A stretch of 64,000 bases of DNA from Nostoc sp. FACHB-280 (GCF_014697615.1 NZ_JACJSD010000023.1:38256-102255), one strand, 5' to 3'; positions 47,541-57,186 are shown, numbered from the stretch's first letter. A program made the numbers and translations. Notes: generated from the letters alone by a model not told the origin.

Positions 47541-47759
47541 ATGTTTCTTGATGAATTGTCACCAATATTTAAAGAATTAACACAGCACCCAGTCTCCTTT
47601 CTCGGTGGTTTCTTCTCTGGCGTACTCAGGCTGAACCTGAAGGATGATCCTGTCAAAAGCTGGCTAGATCAACAAAGAGGCGTAACTAGCTACTCCTCAT
47701 CTCCCACTGAAGCCAATAATGGCAAAGCTACAGGGCCGCAAACAATTTCCATTGAATAA
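47541..47759 (+). CDS. Small conserved protein of unknown function
   Basis: The 72-residue product begins MFLDELSPIFKELTQHPVSF and contains FLGGFFSGVLRLNLKDDPVK. It has a short hydrophobic stretch rather than a full membrane helix, and a low-complexity tail. A ribosome site (CAGGAG) lies 13 bases upstream. I recall similar small proteins in other cyanobacteria, but no function. A terminator follows. Confidence 0.65.
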   Translation: MFLDELSPIFKELTQHPVSFLGGFFSGVLRLNLKDDPVKSWLDQQRGVTSYSSSPTEANNGKATGPQTISIE

Positions 47760-47797
47760 ATTTGCTGCTAATTGCCAATTAAATTCACCACCTTGTG

Positions 47798-47836
47798 CCT
47801 GCAACTTCCAACTCGTAGCTATAGGAAAGTTGCAGG
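47798..47836 (+). terminator. Terminator after the small conserved gene
   Basis: CCTGCAACTT pairs with AAGTTGCAGG; the stem is followed by TTAATTTTT. It lies 39 bp past the stop at 47759. Confidence 0.65.
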
Positions 47837-48240
47837 TTAATTTTTGGTTTTTTAGAGTTATGTAAAGATGAATTAAGAAGCTGTATAAAAGCTGGCTTGG
47901 ATTAAGTATTAAAAACTAGCAAAATCAGTAAAGACATCAGTCAATCTTAACACAAGCAATTTTTATCTAAAAAAATATAAGTTTGGCTTATTTTATGTTA
48001 TTTGGGATTGTAATTTCCCATACTTTGAAAAATGTCACAATCAGTTATCATTATGAGCGTAAGCGTAAGTTCAGCCGCATGGACAGTTTAGTTGAAGTCA
48101 CGCTAGCACTATGATTGCTGCGCCACAACGTTCGCCATCAATGAAAATAAATCATAAGCCACGACCCAAAATTTGTAGTTTGTTGATCTTTGTTTTCTCG
48201 CTGAACTAACCGCTGTTTGTTGACAATTACGTGATCCCAC
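47837..48240. other. Intergenic region upstream of rbp, 404 bp
   Basis: No gene is visible. The distance to rbp is long, and an extended 5' leader is likely, since cyanobacterial rbp genes are controlled by cold and carry long leaders. I could not place the promoter or a defined cold-shock element. Confidence 0.45.
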
Positions 48241-48540
48241 ATGACTATTTACGTTGGAAATCTCTCCTACCGCGCTACTGAAGCAGACTTAAAAGCAGTA
48301 TTTGCAGACTATGGCGAGGTCAAAAGAGTTGTCTTGCCTACTGATCGAGAAACAGGGCGGATGCGAGGCTTTGCTTTTGTTGAAATGGAAGAAGACGCTC
48401 AAGAAGATGCAGCCATTACTGAGTTAGATGGTGCCGAATGGATGGGTCGGCAACTCAGAGTCAACAAAGCAAAACCGCGAGAAGATAACCGACGGGATGA
48501 TAATCGGCGAGGTGGTTGGGCGAAAAAACAAGAAATCTAA
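48241..48540 (+). CDS. rbp: RRM-type RNA-binding protein
   Basis: The 99-residue protein has a single RRM: RNP2 is IYVGNL (residues 3-8) and RNP1 is RGFAFVEM (residues about 41-48). A short Arg/Asp-rich C-terminus (REDNRRDDNRRGGWAKKQEI) lacks the long glycine tail of some paralogues. Cyanobacterial Rbp proteins bind mRNA and help target thylakoid messages or act in cold adaptation. The start has an untidy upstream region with no strong Shine-Dalgarno sequence. Confidence 0.93.
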   Translation: MTIYVGNLSYRATEADLKAVFADYGEVKRVVLPTDRETGRMRGFAFVEMEEDAQEDAAITELDGAEWMGRQLRVNKAKPREDNRRDDNRRGGWAKKQEI

Positions 48541-48720
48541 ACTGAGGGAAAACAATAGTAGCAAATTGATTTGCTGTAATGCAAGAATTTGACTAAGAGC
48601 AATTGCAGACCTTACAAACCAGAAGTTCAATAGTTTAAATCTCTGGTTTTGAAATGTGTATACTGTAGCCTTTTTAGTCACAAATTGTTGTAATTATTCA
48701 ACCATCAAAGAAAACTCTAC

Positions 48721-48769
48721 CCGACTGTTGTGAGCTAAAAACTCAAGTCTCTCCAGCAGTCGGTTTTTT
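48721..48769 (+). terminator. Terminator downstream of rbp
   Basis: CCGACTG pairs with CAGTCGG across a loop of about 29 bases that can fold itself (GTTGTGAG...CTCAAG). A TTTTTT run follows. It lies 180 bp after the rbp stop, so the transcript would carry a long tail. Confidence 0.65.
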
Positions 48770-49175
48770 ACGGCTCAGTTATAGCAATAGGAGTGTTCTT
48801 TTTCAAAACCCTGACACCCCACACCCTTACACCCTTCCCAACACCCTTGATGTGTCCTCTTACTGCGTAAGTCTTATTGGGGTAATATTGCCAACGTTGG
48901 TAGATAGCAAAAACTTGGCGTGACGGAGTTTAAGATGACTGAACCGCTTTAAGTAAATTTACCTTGTTTAGTCTTGGTCAGGGCAAGCACTTCAACAGCC
49001 AACGAGACTTTTCTGTCTTGAAACATGAGAGCAAAAATTGAGCCATTTCTTTAGTTTGTCTAAAGCCACATCAAGGTTATCAAATTACTTTTCTAAGATA
49101 GAAGCAGCAGCTATAAGTTGCTACGCATGACTTTACCCACCCAACTATTAACCAGTCACTAGGGAGAACGCCAAA
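48770..49175. other. Intergenic region upstream of fbp with a partial repeat
   Basis: At about 48800-48872 there is a half-element of the AGGACTTACGCA family (CACCCTTACACCC, ending CTGCGTAAGTCTTA). The rest is upstream sequence of fbp with a ribosome site AGGGAGA. No gene is seen. Confidence 0.55.
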
Positions 49176-50225
49176 ATGGCTAAAGCGCCAGAATCTCTAG
49201 AGTTGCCAGTCAACGATCATACCGATAAAAGCTTGGATCGTGATTGTACGACCTTATCTCGTCATGTTCTTCAGCAACTTCAAAGTTTTTCCCCTGATGC
49301 CCAGGATTTGAGTGCGCTGATGAATCGCATTGCCCTTGCGGGTAAGTTAATTGCCCGTCACCTCAGCCGTGCAGGCTTAATGGAGGGGGTTCTCGGATTT
49401 ACCGGGGATGTAAATGTCCAAGGTGAATCAGTGAAAAAGATGGATGTTTATGCCAACGATGTATTTATCTCGGTATTTAAGCAAAGTGGCTTAGTGTGCC
49501 GCCTTGCTTCCGAGGAAATGGATAACCCTTATTACATCCCAGAAAACTGTCCTATAGGTCGTTATACCTTGTTATATGACCCCATAGATGGTTCTTCCAA
49601 CACTGATACCAATCTGAGTTTAGGTTCAATTTTTGCGATTCGCCAACAAGAAGGAGACGACGCTGATGGTTTAGCCAGCGATTTACTCACCAATGGCCGC
49701 AAGCAAATTGCTGCCGGCTACATACTATATGGGCCAAGCACTATGCTGGTTTATAGTATAGGTAAAGGGGTGCATTCATTTACGCTCGATCCTAGTTTGG
49801 GAGAGTTTATTCTCACTGAAGAAAATATTCGGATTCCAAACCACGGCTCAGTTTATAGTGTCAACGAAGGCAATTTCTGGCAGTGGGAAGAGTCAATTAG
49901 AGAATATGTGCGCTATGTACATCGTACAGAGGGTTACTCTGCTCGTTATAGCGGGGCAATGGTGAGTGATATTCATCGAATCCTAGTTCAAGGCGGTGTA
50001 TTTCTCTACCCAGGTACAGTTCAAAAGCCAGAAGGCAAATTACGCTTACTGTATGAATCGGCACCTCTAGCTTTTTTGATTGAGCAAGCAGGTGGTCGTG
50101 CAACTACAGGATTAGTAGACATTCTAGACGTAGTGCCGAAAAAACTACACCAACGCACACCTCTAATTATTGGTAGCAAAGAGTCGGTTGCAAAAGTCGA
50201 GTCTTTTATTCAAAACGGTCACTAG
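49176..50225 (+). CDS. fbp: Fructose-1,6-bisphosphatase, class I
   Basis: The 349-residue enzyme hydrolyses fructose 1,6-bisphosphate in gluconeogenesis and sugar-phosphate cycling. The metal-site motifs are [30 protein letters not shown] and [20 protein letters not shown]. It heads the fbp-tal-zwf-opcA cluster, the known arrangement in heterocystous cyanobacteria, where the cluster supplies NADPH for nitrogen fixation and dark respiration. The long repeat-filled gap to tal suggests separate or processed transcripts. Confidence 0.96.
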   Translation: MAKAPESLELPVNDHTDKSLDRDCTTLSRHVLQQLQSFSPDAQDLSALMNRIALAGKLIARHLSRAGLMEGVLGFTGDVNVQGESVKKMDVYANDVFISVFKQSGLVCRLASEEMDNPYYIPENCPIGRYTLLYDPIDGSSNTDTNLSLGSIFAIRQQEGDDADGLASDLLTNGRKQIAAGYILYGPSTMLVYSIGKGVHSFTLDPSLGEFILTEENIRIPNHGSVYSVNEGNFWQWEESIREYVRYVHRTEGYSARYSGAMVSDIHRILVQGGVFLYPGTVQKPEGKLRLLYESAPLAFLIEQAGGRATTGLVDILDVVPKKLHQRTPLIIGSKESVAKVESFIQNGH

Positions 50226-50233
50226 TATTAGAA

Positions 50234-50268
50234 GTTAAAAGTCAAAAGTCAAAAGTCAAAAGTAAAGT
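50234..50268. repeat. STRR heptad array (GTCAAAA)
   Basis: Units GTTAAAA, three of GTCAAAA and a degenerate GTAAAGT follow the fbp stop. This is the same heptad type as at 5143-5208. Confidence 0.8.
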
Positions 50269-50347
50269 TTATTTACTGATAACTGTTGACCATTGACCAT
50301 TCATTTTTAACTGTTTCTTACTGTGAAGTTATTTTTGTCGGGGTTTA

Positions 50348-50458
50348 CTAGTACAGGTCGGCAGAAATAAACAGACCAGAAGAAATTGCTAAAAGGCTTG
50401 TGGTATCGTTATTATTTCTTTTTCCTTTTGCCTTTTTCCTTTTGCCTTATTGTACTAG
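50348..50458. mobile_element. MITE-like element, CTAGTACA ends, copy 2
   Basis: A 111-bp element with perfect CTAGTACA and TGTACTAG ends. Its interior matches 5692-5826 apart from a 24-bp insertion there. It sits in the fbp-tal gap. Confidence 0.75.
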
Positions 50459-50630
50459 TGTCTGCTTGGGATGAGGAAGAGAAAATCTCGCTACTAAAAA
50501 CAGAAGTAGGGATTATTTCAGCTGGTCGATGCAATAAGTGGTTGGCAAAGCCAAAATGCAAAAGTCACCATCATTTGGATGGATTGCCAAGTTCACTTGG
50601 AGACATCATTAAACGGAGGGAACTATCGCT

Positions 50631-51776
50631 ATGGCCACCAATCATCTACAGGAGATTCAACAATACGGTCAAAGTATCTGGATGGATAATTTGACGCGGG
50701 ACATTATTCAATCAGGGGAATTGAAAAATCTGGTAGAAAATCAAGGAATCTCCGGGATTACCTCGAACCCAGCGATTTTTGAAAAAGCGATCGCCAATAA
50801 TGCCATTTATGATGCGGACATAGAAGCAGGTGTTCGCGCTCAATTACCAACCTACAAAATTTACGAATCTTTAGTTTTTGCAGATATCCGTAACGCCGCT
50901 GATATTCTGCGGCCTGTATATGAAGCCTCGAATGGACTTGATGGTTATGTGAGTATCGAAGTACCACCGACTATTGCTCATGATACTCAAGCCACAATTA
51001 ACGAAGCCCGCCGTTATTTTCAAGAAATTGGCCGGGAAAATATCATGATTAAAATTCCCGGTACAGGATCAGGTTTACCAGCCGTAGAACAGGTAATAGC
51101 CGACGGCATCAACGTCAATATTACTTTGTTATTTTCTGTACAAAGCTATATCAATACAGCTTGGGCATATATTCGAGGCTTAGAAAAACGTGTAGCTGAG
51201 GGTAAAGACATTAGCAAAATTGCTTCTGTCGCCAGTTTTTTCCTCAGTCGCATTGATAGTAACATTGACGCAAAAATCGATGCAAAATTGCAGCGTGGCG
51301 TTGATGATATTAACCTAGAAGCCAAACTCACAGCCGTAAAAGGCAAAGTAGCGATCGCGAATGCCAAGATAGCTTATCAAGAATACAAAAAAATTATTGA
51401 AAGCGATCGCTGGCAAGCCCTTGCAGCCAAAGGAGCAAAAGTACAACGGTTACTTTGGGCGAGTACCAGCACCAAAGACCCGCACTACAGCGACGTGATG
51501 TATGTTGATGAGTTAATTGGCCGCGATACTGTTAACACCTTACCACCCTCGACAATAGCAGCTTGTGCCGACCACTGCGATGTAGGCGATCGCGTGGAAA
51601 CCAAAGTTAAAGAAGCTTATCAACTCATCGAAAGCTTGAAAGATCCAGACATCAACATCGATATCAATACCGTAATGGATGAACTGTTAGTTGAAGGTAT
51701 TGATAAATTCGTTCAACCTTTCAAGTCCTTGATGAACTCTTTAGAAAACAAAGTCAAGCTATTGTCACCTGTGTAG
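50631..51776 (+). CDS. tal: Transaldolase
   Basis: The 381-residue enzyme exchanges three-carbon units between sugar phosphates in the pentose phosphate pathway. GISGITSNPAIFEKAIANN and the Schiff-base lysine region ENIMIKIPGTGSGLP are typical, as is RLLWASTSTKDPHYSDVMY. Length fits the long bacterial transaldolase class. The ribosome site GGAGGGA lies 14 bases upstream of the ATG. Second gene in the pentose phosphate cluster. Confidence 0.96.
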   Translation: MATNHLQEIQQYGQSIWMDNLTRDIIQSGELKNLVENQGISGITSNPAIFEKAIANNAIYDADIEAGVRAQLPTYKIYESLVFADIRNAADILRPVYEASNGLDGYVSIEVPPTIAHDTQATINEARRYFQEIGRENIMIKIPGTGSGLPAVEQVIADGINVNITLLFSVQSYINTAWAYIRGLEKRVAEGKDISKIASVASFFLSRIDSNIDAKIDAKLQRGVDDINLEAKLTAVKGKVAIANAKIAYQEYKKIIESDRWQALAAKGAKVQRLLWASTSTKDPHYSDVMYVDELIGRDTVNTLPPSTIAACADHCDVGDRVETKVKEAYQLIESLKDPDINIDINTVMDELLVEGIDKFVQPFKSLMNSLENKVKLLSPV

Positions 51777-51805
51777 GGTCTGAGAAGTAAAAAGTAAAAA
51801 GGTGA

Positions 51806-51858
51806 GCCATTGCGGTGGACGGGTTTCCCGGCATAAAGCAAATGGCGAACCCGAAGGG
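51806..51858. repeat. Palindromic repeat nested in an A-rich tract between tal and zwf
   Basis: GCCATT...AATGGC arms enclose a CGGGTT...AACCCG pair. The block is inserted into a run of GTAAAAAG-type sequence, and both flanks belong to that run. It looks like a small mobile palindrome that landed inside an older repeat. Confidence 0.6.
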
Positions 51859-51944
51859 CAAAAGTAAAAACAAATATACTCTTTTCCCTTTTTACTCTTA
51901 ATTTCTACCCATCCAAATCTCAACTCCAAGATCGAAAAATTGTT

Positions 51945-53474
51945 ATGGTCAGTCTGCTAGAAAATCCCTTGCGCGTTGGCCTACAACAGCAAGGGATGCC
52001 CGAACCCCAAATTATAGTTATCTTTGGCGCTTCTGGTGATCTTACCTGGCGCAAACTAGTTCCAGCATTATACAAACTACGGCGGGAACGGCGAGTGCCA
52101 CCAGAAATCACTATTGTTGGTGTAGCCCGCCGGGAATGGAGCCACGAATACTTCCGTGAACAAATGCGTAAAGGCATGGAAGAAGCACACGGTGGTGTTG
52201 AACTAGAAGAACTTTGGCAAGACTTTTCTCAGGGTTTGTTCTATTGTCCCGGTGATATAGATAACCCAGAAAGTTACCAAAAACTCAAAACCTTATTAAA
52301 CGAATTAGACGAGAAACGCGGCACACGCGGGAATCGGATGTTCTACCTCTCCGTCGCTCCCAACTTCTTCCCCGAAGCCATCAAGCAACTAGGAGAAGGT
52401 GGAATGCTGGATAATCCAGAGAAACACCGCCTCGTAATTGAAAAACCCTTTGGTCGAGACTTAGCTTCCGCCCAGAGCCTCAACGTTGTTGTCCAGAAAT
52501 ATTGTAAAGAAAACCAAGTCTATCGCATTGACCACTACTTAGGTAAAGAAACCGTTCAAAACCTACTAGTCTTCCGCTTCGCCAATGCGATTTTTGAACC
52601 ACTGTGGAACCGTCAATTTGTTGACCACGTACAAATCACCGTTGCTGAAACCGTAGGTGTAGAAGACCGGGCTGGTTACTATGAAAAAGCCGGCGCACTC
52701 CGCGATATGTTGCAAAACCACTTAATGCAACTTTATTGCTTAACAGCAATGGAAGCACCCAACTCAATGGATGCTAACAGTATTCGGACAGAAAAAGTTA
52801 AAGTACTCCAAGCTACCCGTCTAGCCGATATCCACAACTTGTCCCGTTCTGCCATCCGTGGTCAATACAGCGCCGGTTGGATGAAAGGACAACCAGTACC
52901 AGGGTATCACCAAGAACCAGGAGTTGACCCCAACTCTGGTACACCCACTTATGTAGCCATGAAATTTATGGTAGATAACTGGCGTTGGCAAGGTGTACCC
53001 TTCTACCTGCGGACAGGCAAACGAATGCCGAAAAAAGTCAGCGAAATTTCCATCCATTTCCGCGAAGTACCTTCACGGATGTTCCAGTCCGCCGCCCAAC
53101 AAAGAAACGCCAACGTCCTGGCAATGCGGATTCAACCCAACGAAGGCATTTCCTTGCGTTTTGATGTGAAAATGCCAGGAGCAGAATTCCGCACCCGTTC
53201 CGTAGATATGGACTTTAGCTACGGTTCCTTCGGAATTTCCGGCACTTCCGATGCTTACGATCGCCTCTTCTTAGATTGTATGATGGGCGACCAAACATTA
53301 TTCACCAGGGCTGATGAAGTGGAAGCAGCTTGGCAAATAGTTACTCCTGCCCTTTCCGTTTGGGATGCGCCCTCAGACCCAGCCACCATTCCTAAGTACG
53401 AAGCAGGTACCTGGGAACCCGCAGAAGCCGAATTTTTGATTAACCAAGACGGCCGTCGCTGGCGCAGACTGTAA
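51945..53474 (+). CDS. zwf: Glucose-6-phosphate dehydrogenase
   Basis: The 509-residue enzyme oxidises glucose 6-phosphate and reduces NADP, the entry step of the oxidative pentose phosphate pathway. [18 protein letters not shown] is the dinucleotide site. The catalytic-site peptide is [19 protein letters not shown]. In cyanobacteria its activity is modulated by OpcA, encoded downstream, and by redox state. The ATG 51945 gives the usual N-terminus. The third gene of the cluster. Confidence 0.97.
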   Translation: MVSLLENPLRVGLQQQGMPEPQIIVIFGASGDLTWRKLVPALYKLRRERRVPPEITIVGVARREWSHEYFREQMRKGMEEAHGGVELEELWQDFSQGLFYCPGDIDNPESYQKLKTLLNELDEKRGTRGNRMFYLSVAPNFFPEAIKQLGEGGMLDNPEKHRLVIEKPFGRDLASAQSLNVVVQKYCKENQVYRIDHYLGKETVQNLLVFRFANAIFEPLWNRQFVDHVQITVAETVGVEDRAGYYEKAGALRDMLQNHLMQLYCLTAMEAPNSMDANSIRTEKVKVLQATRLADIHNLSRSAIRGQYSAGWMKGQPVPGYHQEPGVDPNSGTPTYVAMKFMVDNWRWQGVPFYLRTGKRMPKKVSEISIHFREVPSRMFQSAAQQRNANVLAMRIQPNEGISLRFDVKMPGAEFRTRSVDMDFSYGSFGISGTSDAYDRLFLDCMMGDQTLFTRADEVEAAWQIVTPALSVWDAPSDPATIPKYEAGTWEPAEAEFLINQDGRRWRRL

Positions 53475-53514
53475 AAACTGGTCATTAGTTATTGGTCATT
53501 AATCCTTAGTAAGA

Positions 53515-53564
53515 ACAAATGACAAATGACAAATGACAAATGACAAAATCCAAAATCCAAAATT
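53515..53564. repeat. STRR heptads between zwf and opcA
   Basis: Four ACAAATG units run into three CAAAATC-type units, in unbroken 7-base phase, in the 93-bp gap between zwf and opcA. Confidence 0.85.
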
Positions 53565-53567
53565 ACT

Positions 53568-54938
53568 ATGACCCAAGCTCCTACCATTTTTTCACTCCAA
53601 GCCCCTAAAGACATTTCGCTTACAGAAATTGAAGCGGAACTGAATCAAATTTGGCAAAGTTACGGTATCACTGGTGAAGATGGCGCACTACCCGCCGCTA
53701 CTCGTGCCACAACCTTTACTTTAGTGGTTTACGAACCAGAAGAAACTCAATATCTATTGGCATCTCTGGGATTTTATAACGGCCCCATTGATGGGATTTT
53801 AGGGCCACAAACTGACATCGCCCTGCGGTTGGCGCAACAAAAATATCAACTGCCCGAAACAGGCACCACTACACCAGAAACCTTAGCCAAACTACGGGAA
53901 GAATACAGCAAACGTCAAGGTAATGGAGTCGTTACAGAAAATGGTAACGGTTCCTATAACTTCAGTGTCACCAGCCCCAAAATTGCTGATGAAATTGCTT
54001 TGCGTAACCCCTGCCGCATCATTGCCCTCTGCCCGATCGCAGGCGAAGATGAAGGTGTAAAGGCCCAAGTTTCAGCTTACTGCCCGATTCAGAAGCAGTC
54101 TTCCAGTACCTTGGTTTGTTGCGAATACATCACCCTCTCCGGTACCACCTCCGCTTTAGAAAGAATTGGTGGGATGATTCCTGCATTACTTATCGGTGGT
54201 CTACCGAAATTTTTGTGGTGGAAAGCTACTCCCGACCCCAACAACACCTTATTTAAGCGACTGGCGGCAGTTTGCAACAACGTCATAGTCGATTCCTGCA
54301 ACTTTAACGAGCCAGAACACGATTTACTCAGCTTACAAGAATTGGTCGAAACCAACGTACCTTTAGCTGACCTGAACTGGCGACGGATCTCAGCCTGGCA
54401 AGAGTTGACAGCAGAAGCTTACGACCCACCACACCGTCGTGCTGCATTAAAAGATATTGACCGCGTCATGCTGGATTATGAAAAAGGCAACTCTGCCCAA
54501 GCCTTGTTGTTTTTGGGTTGGCTGGCTAGTCGCCTAGAATGGATGCCAATTTCCTGCCAAAAACAAAGCGATGACTATGATATTCTGCGGATTCGCTTTG
54601 TCGCACAAGACCAAAAACAAATAGAAGCCGAATTAGCCGGAGTTCCCGTTGCTGATGTAGGCGAAATTCCCGGAGACTTAATCGCATTACGTCTCAGTTC
54701 CACCAATCCCAAAGCCGACTGTAGCACCTTAATTTGTACAGAAACCGGCGGTTGTATGCGGATGGAAACCCACGGTGGCGCTCAAACTTCTGGTTTAGTT
54801 CAACAAGTTAGCTCACTCTCAGAACAAAAAGCCGAAGTACTGCTGAGTCAGCAAGTACAACGCTGGGGACGTGAGAATTTGTTAGAAGACAGCTTAGGAG
54901 TGATCGCCCAAATACTGAAATTAGCAGTGAAGAATTAA
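53568..54938 (+). CDS. opcA: Glucose-6-phosphate dehydrogenase assembly/activator protein OpcA
   Basis: The 456-residue protein activates the cyanobacterial glucose-6-phosphate dehydrogenase and mediates thioredoxin-dependent control. Residues about 63-115 resemble a peptidoglycan-binding-1 fold (YLLASLGFYNGPIDGILGPQ), typical of cyanobacterial OpcA. The rest includes RNPCRIIALCPIAGED, LIGGLPKFLWWKATPDP and AYDPPHRRAALKDIDRVM. Several conserved cysteines could act as redox switches. It follows zwf by 93 bp and ends with a good terminator. Confidence 0.95.
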   Translation: MTQAPTIFSLQAPKDISLTEIEAELNQIWQSYGITGEDGALPAATRATTFTLVVYEPEETQYLLASLGFYNGPIDGILGPQTDIALRLAQQKYQLPETGTTTPETLAKLREEYSKRQGNGVVTENGNGSYNFSVTSPKIADEIALRNPCRIIALCPIAGEDEGVKAQVSAYCPIQKQSSSTLVCCEYITLSGTTSALERIGGMIPALLIGGLPKFLWWKATPDPNNTLFKRLAAVCNNVIVDSCNFNEPEHDLLSLQELVETNVPLADLNWRRISAWQELTAEAYDPPHRRAALKDIDRVMLDYEKGNSAQALLFLGWLASRLEWMPISCQKQSDDYDILRIRFVAQDQKQIEAELAGVPVADVGEIPGDLIALRLSSTNPKADCSTLICTETGGCMRMETHGGAQTSGLVQQVSSLSEQKAEVLLSQQVQRWGRENLLEDSLGVIAQILKLAVKN

Positions 54939-54961
54939 GTTAATCTCAGCAGATTTCTCAG

Positions 54962-54996
54962 AAAAGCCTCCCGTAGTTCAAAATGGGGGGCTTTTT
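54962..54996 (+). terminator. Terminator of the pentose phosphate cluster
   Basis: AAAAGCCTCCC pairs with GGGGGGCTTTTT over a short loop, 24 bp past the opcA stop. Confidence 0.8.
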
Positions 54997-55039
54997 CCAT
55001 CATAGGGCAACACACAAAGATTGTCTGTGAAGAATGGGT

Positions 55040-55152
55040 GTAATACCATTTCACTTTAAGTGTGATACAAATCGTTGCGGAGCTTCCCTCCGTTGTAGCA
55101 ACTGGTGTGAGCAGAGGAAGTTATTTGTATTAGTAATTTCGTGAATTGGTAT
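55040..55152. mobile_element. MITE-like element, ATACC/GGTAT ends, copy 2 (inverted)
   Basis: TAATACCATTTCACTTTAAG and GATACAAAT at the left face ATTTGTATTAG and TTTCGTGAATTGGTAT at the right. This is the reverse complement arrangement of the element at 43586-43702, with a different centre. Confidence 0.7.
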
Positions 55153-55262
55153 CAGAGCAGAAAAACTATTGGAACTAGTTGCGAAATATATGTCACCAGA
55201 ATTTGACCACCGTAAATACTGGTGTTAAAAATGATGAATTATTTTTGGTGCATTTTGCCATT

Positions 55263-55838
55263 ATGACTAAGGTTCAAAGATTAGCACACAAGATGTTGCA
55301 GTGCCAGGAAGAGTCAGTGAGGTTTTCTGTAACACTCTTACCTACAGACCACTCCCGCCTAGAAAAACTGGCGCAATTGATGGGATACACAAAAAGCGCC
55401 TTTTGCAGCGAACTGATTGCGGCGGCGTTGGATGATATGGAAGAGGTAATTGATACTCCTGACTCTCACATTGATAAATTTCTCCCCTCGGCTGAAGAAT
55501 ATGCTGAAGCTTTTACTACTATTGAAGCCAGCCTTACGCCGGGACACCGAGCTATGTTAGTGGCGCATTATCATTTCCCTAACCGGACTACGACAACTTC
55601 GGAATTAGCCAAAGCAGCTAGTTATGACCATTACGGGGCTGTGAATTTGCAATATGCTAGGCTTGGCTATTTGCTGGCAAAACATTTAAATTGTGTTTTA
55701 CCGACTCACTCTGATGGTTCGCCATTTCCGACTGCCATTTTGGTTGAGTGGAGTTTTGAGGATGTTTGGTACTGCACATTGCATCCACAAGTGGCTGAAG
55801 CATTAGAAATTGTGGGTTTAGTAGGTTGGCAAAGATAA
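55263..55838 (+). CDS. Protein with ribbon-helix-helix-like N-terminus and HNH-associated helical domain, no nuclease
   Basis: The 191-residue product begins MTKVQRLAHKMLQ at ATG 55263; a TTG at 55179 would add an odd 28-residue leader. Residues 17-70 (VRFSVTLLPTDHSRLEKLAQ, GYTKSAFCSELIAAAL) look like an RHH DNA-binding element. Residues 95-150 (LTPGHRAMLVAHYHFPNRT, TSELAKAASYDHYGAVNLQYARLGYLLA) resemble the helical region that precedes HNH domains in restriction-type proteins. No HNH motif is present. It may be a regulator. Neighbours offer no clue. Confidence 0.6.
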   Translation: MTKVQRLAHKMLQCQEESVRFSVTLLPTDHSRLEKLAQLMGYTKSAFCSELIAAALDDMEEVIDTPDSHIDKFLPSAEEYAEAFTTIEASLTPGHRAMLVAHYHFPNRTTTTSELAKAASYDHYGAVNLQYARLGYLLAKHLNCVLPTHSDGSPFPTAILVEWSFEDVWYCTLHPQVAEALEIVGLVGWQR

Positions 55839-55978
55839 ATCTGCTTGATTTGTGAGAATTTGAATATTTACTATTATTTTTTCTTGGTAAATAACTGAGG
55901 AGTGTTATCACAAATCAACTGCGTTTTTATCTCTGCACCTTGGAAATCAGACTCGCAGCAATGATGTTTGCAATCAAT

Positions 55979-56040
55979 AAAAAAATCCCCCAGTGGTGGC
56001 AGCCTCTGGGGGAATTAGTTATCAGGGTGCATCTACCAAT
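55979..56040 (-). ncRNA. Small RNA-like repeat unit A (terminator end)
   Basis: On the reverse strand this unit reads ATTGGTAGATGCACCCTGAT, then AACTAATT, then a CCCCCAG...CTGGGGG stem and ATTTTTTT. That is a complete Rho-independent terminator. A TCCGGT motif lies about 35 bases before the likely start (56068-56073). The predicted RNA is about 60 nt. TCCGGA at -35 is the known DIF-type motif of heterocyst-regulated promoters, and the tandem, terminator-bearing layout recalls NsiR1. Neither identity is confirmed. Confidence 0.55.
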
Positions 56041-56101
56041 TAATTGTTCTGTTGACGGCTGGCTCTAACCGGATAAAATTTTTCTGATTCTAGAATTACA
56101 C

Positions 56102-56165
56102 AAAAAAATCCCCCAGTTGGTGAAAACCAGCTAGGGGAATTAGTTATCAGGGTGCATCTACCAAT
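56102..56165 (-). ncRNA. Small RNA-like repeat unit B
   Basis: Same design as unit A, with stem CCCCTAGCTGG...CCAGTTGGGGG and the T-run at 56102-56108. Its upstream motif is TCCGGC (56193-56198). It lies 50 bases beyond the 3' end of the glycosyltransferase-like gene, on the same strand. Confidence 0.55.
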
Positions 56166-56235
56166 TACTTGTTCTGTTGAAGGATACCCCTAGCCGGATA
56201 AAATTTTCTGATTCTGGAATTTTGCAAAAAAACTC

Positions 56236-57186
56236 TCACACTCTAATTTCTCCGTGATCTCTATGCCTCTGTGGTATTTGGTCGGTAGCAGCTGGCGCGT
56301 CTACAAGTTTCTGGGGACTGTGCATCAATCCTGGAGATGTGATGTCAAAAATTCTGGCAAAATCAGGATCATTTTTGGCAAACTTTCTCAGACGCAATAA
56401 TCGATAAAAAAACACAATTTTTTTAATTAATTTCTCAACGAGCTTTCTAAAAATTGAACGCTGTGGATATTCAATATTTTTGTGAACATCCATATAGATT
56501 TTTTTATCTTCTAAGTTGGATTGTTGTTTTTTGATTCTTACTTGCTCTATATTGTCTTTAAAAAATGGAAATTTATCTTCACGTTCAAATCTGATTGTCA
56601 TACCAACTTTAGCGGCAGCTAGTCCCATAGCACAGCCTTCTCCATGATAAATTCCCCGCAGTTCAAATAAGTAAGAAATTGTCTGCCAAAGCTGAAAAAA
56701 CTTTCTTTCTACTCCTGACTGTCTTCTCATAGCAAACATAAATTCATGTAACCACTGTACTTGTTGAAGATTAATATTCAGTTTCTGTGCTATTTCTTCT
56801 ACAACTTGAATTTGTTGGGGATTCTTCATCTCGGCCAGATGCTGCTGCAAACTACCACCGGCTCTTGCTGTAATTCCACTACACCAATTCATCTGTCCGA
56901 TTACACCATCAAGAATTCTGACATCAGAGTCTAAAAACATGCAGCTTTCAAATAGTGAAAGAGCTTTTTCTAAGACGAAGCGTTTGTCATGATATCCTTT
57001 GACACTTTGAAGACGATGCTTGAATGCCAGAACATGAGGAAATTCTTGAAAAAATTCTGGCTGATCTGTGAGAATTAATAAGGTGGTAGCAGGTATGTGT
57101 TGTTGAATATCTTGAGCCATCATTCTTGCATGGTTACGATACCTTTCACCCACAGCCAAGGTACAAAAGCAGAATTGGTTAGACAT
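56236..57186 (-). CDS. Glycosyltransferase-like protein (nucleotide-sugar transferase fold)
   Basis: The 316-residue protein begins FCFCTLAVGERYRNHARMM. It has the DxD-type metal site in ESCMFLDSDVRILDG, within a GT-A-like arrangement (ATTLLILTDQPEFFQEFP ahead of it). HGEGCAMGLAAAKVG later in the chain may be the acceptor loop. The last 20 or so residues (PQRHRDHGEIRV) are encoded by a dispersed repeat of CTCTGTGGT type, so the native C-terminus may be shorter. Sugar donor and acceptor are unknown. Four small-RNA-like repeats flank the gene in pairs. Confidence 0.7.
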   Translation of the reverse strand: MSNQFCFCTLAVGERYRNHARMMAQDIQQHIPATTLLILTDQPEFFQEFPHVLAFKHRLQSVKGYHDKRFVLEKALSLFESCMFLDSDVRILDGVIGQMNWCSGITARAGGSLQQHLAEMKNPQQIQVVEEIAQKLNINLQQVQWLHEFMFAMRRQSGVERKFFQLWQTISYLFELRGIYHGEGCAMGLAAAKVGMTIRFEREDKFPFFKDNIEQVRIKKQQSNLEDKKIYMDVHKNIEYPQRSIFRKLVEKLIKKIVFFYRLLRLRKFAKNDPDFARIFDITSPGLMHSPQKLVDAPAATDQIPQRHRDHGEIRV

